Program-made: the position numbers and the translations under genes
Assembly: GCA_025963615.1 (NCBI GenBank)
Contig: JAOQAL010000750.1
Coordinates: 1-15,448 of the forward strand
Direction of reading: 5' to 3'
Length of the DNA: 15,448 nucleotides
Origin: Chitinophagaceae bacterium
GTDB taxonomy: Bacteria; Bacteroidota; Bacteroidia; Chitinophagales; Chitinophagaceae
Shown: one piece after another, positions 7,217 to 13,328 of the stretch
Position numbering within the stretch: position 1 is the stretch's first letter
How the letters are laid out: each line of letters starts with the position of its first letter
The notes under the pieces: generated by a model
Told to the model about the DNA's origin: nothing
The model's database searches: none
What the model saw: only the letters and a program-made list of their open reading frames with translations

Positions 7217-7306
7217 ATGAACTCAATGCTCCAATCGCGCCAGCTTGCTGCTATCGGGTTCACCGATATTGTCGGGTATACGGCGTTGATGGGAAGCAAT
7301 GAATAA
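7217..7306 (+). pseudogene. N-terminal relic of a class III adenylate/guanylate cyclase
   Basis: A 29-codon ORF contains RQLAAIGFTDIVGYTALMG. This is the start of the class III nucleotide cyclase catalytic domain (RQLAAIMFTDIVGYTALMG in the common form), including the first metal-binding Asp in FTDIVGYT. The usual Met before FTD is Gly here. The frame stops at SNE-TAA, where the family continues for well over 100 catalytic residues, and no continuation was found in any frame up to the kinase gene at 7413. In this phylum such cyclases usually carry C-terminal TPR repeats; none remain. The relic cannot be active. Family identity is strong for so short a piece. Confidence 0.8.
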
Positions 7307-7412
7307 ATAGAAAGGGTTGCCCGGTGAGATGCGTGCTTTTACTTCTTGTTGCGTAGCGTTAAAAGAGAAATAATTATCTATCAATAAAATTTTTGCTTCA
7401 AACCAAAACGAA

Positions 7413-10400
7413 ATGAACAAGGATCTGCAAGCCATACTAAATATTATTCAGCAATCCGAACATCTTAGCGTTGACGAAAAAAATACGATCTCCAAATCGT
7501 TAAAAGATGCCAACAAAGAATTAGAAATAACCAGCTTTAAACTCGACAGAACAGAAGAGGTAAAACGTACTACGGCTATTCTATTAGAAGAAACCATTGA
7601 AGAACTGGAACAAAAAAGAAAAGCAGTAGAAGCGCAAAACAAGAAACTGGAAATTGAAACTTCACTGGAAAGGGTAAGAACCGTGGCGATGGGTATGCGA
7701 AAAGCCGGTGACCTGTTAGATATTTGTCAGACACTTTTTGCAGAATTGCATACGCTTGGGTTCGGTGAGTTGAGGAATGCCATGATCAACATCTTTGACA
7801 ACGATTTAATTTCCTTTCTGAATTATGATTATTCAGATGACGCCGGCAAAACAATCACCACCCATTATTATGATAGCCATCCTGTAATTAAAAAACAGAT
7901 CGAGGAGATCAGAAGTTCCCATCATGCGTTTTCAGAAACAGTTTTCTCGGGTAAAGACCTGGATGACTGGAGGTCTTTCAGAAAAGAAAAAGGAGAAAAA
8001 GATGATCCTAAAATGGATGATGTCCGCGAACTCTTCTATTATTTCTATTCTATAGGAACCGGAGCTATCGGTATTTCAACCTACCGTTCTATTACAGCCG
8101 AAAAACTAAATGTGCTGAAACGGTTCCGGAACGTATTTGATTTGGCCTATCGCAGGTTCATCGATATTGAACAGGCCGAAGCCCAGGCAAGGGAGGCAAA
8201 GATCGAAGCAGCATTGGAAAGGGCCCGTACACAGAGTATGCTCATGCAACATTCTAATGAGCTGAATGATACATTACAGGTTTTTCATCAACAACTTCAA
8301 TTGTTTGGTATTAATTCGGATTTTTCTTTTTTATGGTTGCCCGATGAAGCCAATGATAAACATGTTTTCTGGGCTACCTGGGCAGAAGAGAAAAACAACT
8401 CAACGATTTTAAAGAGCAAAGCGCTGGCTTATCCGCTTGACAGAAACGAACCTTACACAGCTGAATGTTTAGCGGTGTGGAAAAGCGGTGAACTGGTTCA
8501 TACATACAAAGTGCCTCCTGCCGAAGTTAAAAACTATTTCGCTGCCTGGGAGGAATTGCTCAGTGGTGCTGAAAAATTGAAGGCGGAGTTTTTTCCCGGT
8601 GGTCTTGATTATGTGGAAGCATACATGAAATATGGTTGTTTCGGTATTGTCATAAGCAGGTTGCTTACGGAAGATGAGAAACAGATCCTTCGTCGCTTTA
8701 CCGTAGAATTTGAAAGAGCCTATACCCGGTTTCTTGATCTGCAGAAAGCTGAAGCACAGACAAGAGAAGCACAGATAGAAGCTGCATTGGAAAAAGTTCG
8801 TGGCAGGGCTATGGCTATGCACAAAAGCGATGAATTGCTCGATGCCGGCGAGCTATTATACAGAGAGCTCTCCAGGTTAGGAATTGTAAGTGTGACTTGT
8901 GGATATGTGCTTATGGATGATGAAGAAAAAATCGGATGGATTTACGCGGCAAGCCCTGCTGATGGCACCATCCTTCCTAAACCGACGGGTCTTCCCCATA
9001 GTTCGAAGGTGATGGGTTCAATAAAGGCAAGTTGGAAAAGACAGGAACGGTTTCATGTAGTAGAGCTGGACCAGCAGGCTACTATAGAGCATCATACTTA
9101 TTTAGCAAAAAACAGTATTGATTTTCTTTTCACTCTTGAAGAGTTCCTTTCTATTTTACCTGAAAGGGCCGTGTTACATTCATTCAATTTCAAGCAGGGA
9201 TATTTATTGGTTGTGGGCGGCGTGCGGTTAACTTCTGCCCAGGAAGAAATGGTAGTGCGTTTTACAAAAGTGTTTGAGATGACTTACCGCCGTTTTCTCG
9301 ATTTGCAGCAGGCAGAAGCACAGGCAAGGGAAGCAAAGATAGAAGCTGCATTAGAAAAAGTAAGAAGCAGAACAATGGCTATGCAGCGAAGTGAAGAATT
9401 GGGAGAAGTTGCTACCTTATTATTTAAACAGGTTGGTGAGTTGGGTATTAAAGCCTGGTCAACAGGTTTTAATATCTGGAAAGAAGGTAATACATCTTAT
9501 ATCGACTGGATGTCAAGTCCCTTAGGCGGCTTCCTGGAACCTTACACCTTGGACCTTACCACTCATTCTGTCTTCAAAGAGATAAGTGAGGCCAGGAAAA
9601 GGGGTGAAGATTTCTTTGTGTCCGATATAGAAGGAGAGCAACTTGTAGAAACCTATGAATTGTTGAGTAGCTATGGCGATAAAGAACAATTTAAAAAAAT
9701 TCTGGAATCCGGATTTCAATTTCCCACACGTCAAATTAACCATTATGTATTTGGTGCCCAGGTAAGCCTGTTATTCATAACCTATAAGCCTTGTCCGGAA
9801 GCATGGGATGTTTTCAAACGCTTCGGAAAGGTTTTTGAACAAACCTATACCCGATTCCTTGATCTTAAAAGAGCAGAAGCACAAGCTAGAGAATCTCAAA
9901 TAGAAACAGCATTGGAAAGAGTGCGAAGCCGTTCCATGGCAATGCAAAAAAGCGACGAGCTGAGGGATGTTATCCAGGTGATATATGAACAATTGGTCCA
10001 ACTAGGGTTTAAAAATTATAATGCAGGCTTCGTCATGGATTACAGGGAAAGTGATGACTGGAACCTTTGGATGGCCGATACTTACCTTGCATATCCAGCC
10101 AATGTACATATACCTTACCTGGATCATCCACAGGCTAACGCTTTCAAAGAAGCAAAAGAAAAGGGATTTGATTTTTATACTTCCCGCTTAACTTTCGATG
10201 AAAAAAACAGATGGTTTAAACTTATTTTTGAATATCTACCCGGGATGACGGAGGAAATTAAAGAAGCATTGCTTGATGGTCCAGGGCTTACAACTTCCTG
10301 TGTGTTCATGAAGAATGTTGCCTTATTTATCCTTAATCTTGCTGGTATTCCCTTTTCAGATTCAGAGAACGTTATACTCAAACGCTTTGGTAAGGTGTTC

Positions 10401-11843
10401 GAACAAACCTATACCCGGTTCAATGATTTAAAACAGGCAGAAGCGCAGGCAAGAGAAGCTGTTAAGCAGGCATCGGTTGACAGGATTCGTGCAGAAATAG
10501 CTTCGATGCGTACAACAAATGACCTGGAAAGAATCCAGCCATTGATCTGGAATGAATTAACAACACTCGGTGTTCCTTTTACACGCTGTGGTGTTTTTAT
10601 TATGGATGAAGAGCATGAACAGGTACATACTTTTTTATCTACACCGGAAGGAAAAGCCATTGCAACACTTCATGTGCCTTTTGAATTCAATCTCTCCATC
10701 ATTACCAACGGAGTACTCTATTGGGGCAAAAAGAAGATATATAAGGAACATTGGGATGCAGCTGCCTTTACCAAAGCCTGGATCAAATTGTCTTCATTGC
10801 GGGAAACTTCCATCGATTCACCGCAGGCTGAGCATCCCCCGGAAAGCCTTTATTTACAACTGCTGCCGTTTTTACAGGGCATGTTGTATGTAGGGAGTGA
10901 TGCACCATTGAATGATGAGGAGTTACAGTTAGTACAAAACCTCGCTGATGCCTTCTCCACGGCCTATGCCCGTTATGAAGATTTCAACAAGCTTGAATCC
11001 GCCAAAGCGCAAATTGAAAAAACCCTGGTTGATCTGAAACAGGCACAGGCGCAATTAGTGCAAGCTGAAAAAATGGCTTCGCTGGGTGAACTCACTGCAG
11101 GCATTGCACACGAGATACAAAACCCGTTGAACTTCGTGAATAATTTTTCTGAAGTGAATAAAGAATTGCTTGCAGAATTAAATGAAGAAATTGAAAAAGG
11201 AAATTATGCGGAAGTAAAAAATATTGCAAAAGATGTTGCAGGCAATGAGGAAAAAATAAGCCATCACGGCAAACGTGCCGATGCGATAGTAAAAGGTATG
11301 CTACAGCATAGCCGCAGCAGCAATGCAACAAAAGAACCAACAGATATTAACAAACTGGCTGATGAATATTTAAGATTAGCCTATCATGGGTTACGTGCAA
11401 AAGATAAATCTTTCAACACAACATTAAAAACTGATTATGATGAAACGATTGGCAACATCTATATTATTCCCCAGGATATTGGCCGCGTCGTTCTTAATTT
11501 AATTAACAATGCATTTTATACCGTAAATGAAAAGAATGTTTCGACCCTTCGACAAGCGCAAGGTTTGGCGACAAAGGAACAGAAGTATGACCCCACGGTT
11601 TCTATAAGCACAAAAAAGGTGGGCGATACAGTCGAAATATCTGTGAAAGACAATGGCAATGGTATTCCGCAAAAAGTCGTTGATAAAATCTTTCAACCTT
11701 TCTTTACGACAAAACCTACAGGACAAGGGACAGGATTGGGATTATCATTGGCATATGATATTGTAAAGTCACACGGCGGGGAATTGAAAGTGGAAACCAA
11801 AGGCGGTGAAAGTGCAGAATTTATTATTTGTCTGCCGGCCTGA
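7413..11843 (+). CDS. Soluble sensor histidine kinase with six repeated sensor cassettes
   Basis: A 1476-residue cytoplasmic histidine kinase with no signal peptide or transmembrane helix. An N-terminal coiled coil (about 1-90) leads into six tandem cassettes of ~188 residues. Each opens with a conserved helix (EAQAREAKIEAALEKVRxRxMAM, at about 79, 256, 447, 635, 822 and 1010), has a divergent GAF-like alpha/beta core, and closes with RFGKVFEQTYTRFLDL. A linker coiled coil (about 1190-1220) precedes the kinase core: H-box GIAHEIQNPLNF with phospho-acceptor His1233, N-box NLINNAFY (about 1362), G1 DNGNGIP (Asp1413), F-box FQPFFTTKP and G2 GQGTGLGL (about 1437). All catalytic motifs are intact. 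There is no receiver domain and no adjacent regulator, so the partner is elsewhere. A short insertion (1377-1386) sits between N- and G1-boxes. The GAF assignment of the cores is inference; the cyclase relic lies immediately upstream. Confidence 0.9.
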   Translation: MNKDLQAILNIIQQSEHLSVDEKNTISKSLKDANKELEITSFKLDRTEEVKRTTAILLEETIEELEQKRKAVEAQNKKLEIETSLERVRTVAMGMRKAGDLLDICQTLFAELHTLGFGELRNAMINIFDNDLISFLNYDYSDDAGKTITTHYYDSHPVIKKQIEEIRSSHHAFSETVFSGKDLDDWRSFRKEKGEKDDPKMDDVRELFYYFYSIGTGAIGISTYRSITAEKLNVLKRFRNVFDLAYRRFIDIEQAEAQAREAKIEAALERARTQSMLMQHSNELNDTLQVFHQQLQLFGINSDFSFLWLPDEANDKHVFWATWAEEKNNSTILKSKALAYPLDRNEPYTAECLAVWKSGELVHTYKVPPAEVKNYFAAWEELLSGAEKLKAEFFPGGLDYVEAYMKYGCFGIVISRLLTEDEKQILRRFTVEFERAYTRFLDLQKAEAQTREAQIEAALEKVRGRAMAMHKSDELLDAGELLYRELSRLGIVSVTCGYVLMDDEEKIGWIYAASPADGTILPKPTGLPHSSKVMGSIKASWKRQERFHVVELDQQATIEHHTYLAKNSIDFLFTLEEFLSILPERAVLHSFNFKQGYLLVVGGVRLTSAQEEMVVRFTKVFEMTYRRFLDLQQAEAQAREAKIEAALEKVRSRTMAMQRSEELGEVATLLFKQVGELGIKAWSTGFNIWKEGNTSYIDWMSSPLGGFLEPYTLDLTTHSVFKEISEARKRGEDFFVSDIEGEQLVETYELLSSYGDKEQFKKILESGFQFPTRQINHYVFGAQVSLLFITYKPCPEAWDVFKRFGKVFEQTYTRFLDLKRAEAQARESQIETALERVRSRSMAMQKSDELRDVIQVIYEQLVQLGFKNYNAGFVMDYRESDDWNLWMADTYLAYPANVHIPYLDHPQANAFKEAKEKGFDFYTSRLTFDEKNRWFKLIFEYLPGMTEEIKEALLDGPGLTTSCVFMKNVALFILNLAGIPFSDSENVILKRFGKVFEQTYTRFNDLKQAEAQAREAVKQASVDRIRAEIASMRTTNDLERIQPLIWNELTTLGVPFTRCGVFIMDEEHEQVHTFLSTPEGKAIATLHVPFEFNLSIITNGVLYWGKKKIYKEHWDAAAFTKAWIKLSSLRETSIDSPQAEHPPESLYLQLLPFLQGMLYVGSDAPLNDEELQLVQNLADAFSTAYARYEDFNKLESAKAQIEKTLVDLKQAQAQLVQAEKMASLGELTAGIAHEIQNPLNFVNNFSEVNKELLAELNEEIEKGNYAEVKNIAKDVAGNEEKISHHGKRADAIVKGMLQHSRSSNATKEPTDINKLADEYLRLAYHGLRAKDKSFNTTLKTDYDETIGNIYIIPQDIGRVVLNLINNAFYTVNEKNVSTLRQAQGLATKEQKYDPTVSISTKKVGDTVEISVKDNGNGIPQKVVDKIFQPFFTTKPTGQGTGLGLSLAYDIVKSHGGELKVETKGGESAEFIICLPA
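7647..10980 (+). repeat. Six tandem in-frame repeats within the kinase gene
   Basis: The linker helix recurs with its GAA codon at 8178, 8751, 9315, 9876 and 10440, plus a diverged first copy from 7647. This gives a period of about 561-573 bases, in frame. The linkers are highly similar at DNA level (gaagcacaggcaagggaagc is almost repeated), while the cores between them share little. Cassette 1 lacks the EAQARE part and cassette 6 has VKQASVDRIRAEIASM in place of KIEAALEKVRSRTMAM. The array shows stepwise duplication with later divergence of the cores. Confidence 0.85.
11541..11570. repeat. Short dispersed-repeat-like insertion inside the kinase ATPase domain
   Basis: The bases TCGACCCTTCGACAAGCGCA, followed by AGG, encode STLRQAQG in the kinase frame (residues 1377-1384). 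CCCTTCGACAAGCTCAGGG-like elements are, from my recollection, widely dispersed in Bacteroidota genomes and often appear translated as LRQAQGP. Related kinases usually run from AFYxVxEK to xYxPTVSVST with a short variable loop here. It keeps the reading frame and falls in a loop between the N- and G1-boxes, so function may be retained. Confidence 0.5.
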
Positions 11844-11946
11844 CCCGGTTTATGTTAACTTTTCACAGCCGACTGGTGTTGAAATGGACGGCAAAGATTT
11901 TGACCCAATCCTTTTCTTAATTGAAGAAGCGAAGAAAAAGGGTTAA
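11842..11946 (+). pseudogene. Unidentified gene fragment abutting the kinase stop
   Basis: In the +1 frame relative to the kinase, the sequence is open across the kinase stop and ends at TAA 11944-11946. It includes a 20-residue ATG ORF (11884) reading MDGKDFDPILFLIEEAKKKG. The DPxxFLIEEAxKKG pattern recalls the region of glycoside-hydrolase-like (GHL10/DUF187) barrels just before HAWF, but the piece is too short to be sure. It may be a small internal fragment of another gene or a chance ORF. Confidence 0.22.
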
Positions 11947-12339
11947 CGGCTCGCGTCAACAGATCATGAAATGGAAATTTCAATTCGGTAAACCACCCGT
12001 TTAGCCAAGCTAAAGACTTGCGGAATATGGGAACGCACCTATAGACAGTCGCCAGCTGTATTCAACATACACGAAGTAAAAGCAGTATGAATTTCTGATA
12101 CAAGAACGATAAATCCTTTGATAGAAAACGGGGCCATATACAAATCCTCCTGGCTTGTATTAGGTACCAACATCAAACGAAAATTATCAACGATCACCAG
12201 TTGGTTTCAACGATTGAGAGAGAAAATGGAGCCAACCTTTTTATAAAATCTATTAAAATACCTTACCTTCAGAATCCACAATAATCAGATATCACCTTGT
12301 CCATAGAATGAAAATGAATTATTATCATTATGGAAATCT
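11947..12339. other. Gene-free stretch between kinase and sigma factor
   Basis: No intact gene was recognised. A 51-codon open stretch on + (about 12091-12243, containing IENGAIYKSSWLVLGTNIKR) has no ATG at its start and matches no family I know; an antisense open stretch overlaps it. The promoter of the sigma factor gene is presumably in the AT-rich part near 12240-12330, but no clear boxes were seen. Confidence 0.35.
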
Positions 12340-12429
12340 GTGTCTGGCTTAATCGAACTACCGCAACACCTGCTTTCATCAGGAGTATTTTTAACACTAA
12401 AGATTTGCACAAAAATTATATTTTTTAAA

Positions 12430-12960
12430 TTGGAAAAGGAATGTTGGCATGAAATTGAGCAGGGCGATATAGCTGCCTATTCTGCAACATATATTTTTTA
12501 CTATAAAAAAATGCATAATTATGGTAGAAAATTTACAGACAATACTGCTTTGATCGAAGATGCGATTCAGACGGTTTTCATAACGCTTTGGAATAACAGG
12601 GAAAACCTGGCTACTATTCATTCGCCCCGCAGCTATCTCTTTTATTCTTTCCGGAACTATATATTTAAGGAGAAAAAAAAACTGCAAAAAACATTTTTCC
12701 AGCCGGAGGAGCTGGAGTTCGGGATTGATAATTTCATTGTTGACAAAGAAACCCATGCCGTCTTAAGCCATCGTTTGAAAATAGCGCTAACAAGTCTTAC
12801 CTCCCGCCAAAGGGAAGCTGTCTATCTGCGGTTTTATGAAGCGCTATCTTATGAAGAGACCGCGGAGGTTATGAAGAGTACCGTGAAATCGACCTACAAA
12901 TTAGTTGCACGCTCCTTATTGAAGTTAAAAGAGGTGTTTCCCAAAAAGAATAGCAGATAG
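12430..12960 (+). CDS. ECF (sigma-70 family) RNA polymerase sigma factor
   Basis: An extracytoplasmic-function sigma factor that directs RNA polymerase to a specific promoter set. Region 2 runs from CWHEIEQGDIAAYSATYIFY through ALIEDAIQTVFITLWNNREN, which covers the core-binding and -10 recognition helices. Region 4 is the C-terminal LTSLTSRQREAVYLRFYEAL followed by SYEETAEVMKSTVKSTYKL, a helix-turn-helix for the -35 element. About 176 residues is a normal length. No in-frame ATG precedes region 2: the frame opens after a TAG at 12304. Candidate starts are TTG at 12430, which fits the family length, or GTG at 12340, which adds 30 atypical residues. The next gene is an STN-type SusC receptor, its likely target, but the FecR-type anti-sigma gene usually between them is missing. 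Confidence 0.85.
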   Translation: MEKECWHEIEQGDIAAYSATYIFYYKKMHNYGRKFTDNTALIEDAIQTVFITLWNNRENLATIHSPRSYLFYSFRNYIFKEKKKLQKTFFQPEELEFGIDNFIVDKETHAVLSHRLKIALTSLTSRQREAVYLRFYEALSYEETAEVMKSTVKSTYKLVARSLLKLKEVFPKKNSR

Positions 12961-13328
12961 CTTTTCAAAATAGAATTGACATACCATCGGGCCTGGCAAG
13001 GATGGTTGAAATTAATTGGGTATCACTCCTTAATGAAAAGCTGCATTTGCTCCAAATAGCTCTTCAGCCAACGTCCCGCCACATTGCCAGCTGAAATGGT
13101 AGCTTGATTTAATCCCATAGCATTTTCTTTAATCGTGAATAGCAAAATTTTCAACCCAGACTAATCAAATGTCCTCACTGACCAGCCACTTTTGTCTTTT
13201 TAAAATATTTTTTTCGTAAATGGGGTAAAACTTATTTTTTGAGACTCTTATTCTAAATGGGATTGTACTGCTTTACCCATTATTCGAACAATTGGTTGAT
13301 GTAAATTTTTAATTGCTAAAACTCTCTT
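12961..13328. other. Intergenic region between sigma factor and SusC-like gene; no anti-sigma gene
   Basis: This 368-base gap holds no FecR-like gene or visible FecR fragment. On the minus strand a 31-codon ORF (13023-13118) begins MGLNQATISAGNVAGRWLKS, and its frame is open a further 14 codons upstream; it matches no family I recognise and may be a relic. The last ~130 bases are AT-rich and should contain the receptor promoter and leader. Confidence 0.5.
13219..13281. repeat. Imperfect inverted repeat upstream of the SusC-like gene
   Basis: AATGGGGTAAA (13219-13229) and TTTACCCATT (13272-13281) are reverse complements apart from one extra G, separated by 42 bases. They lie 48-110 bases before the receptor start and could be an operator pair or a leader hairpin. 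The significance is uncertain in such AT-rich DNA. Confidence 0.3.

Noticed and set aside
7223..7435. 70-codon minus-strand ORF overlapping the cyclase relic and kinase start
   Set aside because: Not recognisable as protein; the plus-strand reading gives a clear cyclase motif.
8469..8822. 117-codon antisense ORF, and similar antisense ORFs at 9522-9743, 9771-10001 and 11499-11726
   Set aside because: All lie opposite the strongly supported kinase gene and look like none of the families I know.
8178..10470. Regularly spaced similar DNA segments, possible CRISPR or other direct-repeat array
   Set aside because: The period is about 564 bases and in frame within one open gene; the repeats encode protein linkers, so this is a domain duplication.
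12091..12243. Coding-like stretch with IENGAIYKSSWLVLGTNIKR between kinase and sigma factor
   Set aside because: No start codon, no recognised family, and an antisense frame is equally open; not strong enough for a gene call.
12397..12756. 119-codon minus-strand ORF
   Set aside because: Antisense to the sigma factor, whose regions 2 and 4 are clear on the plus strand.
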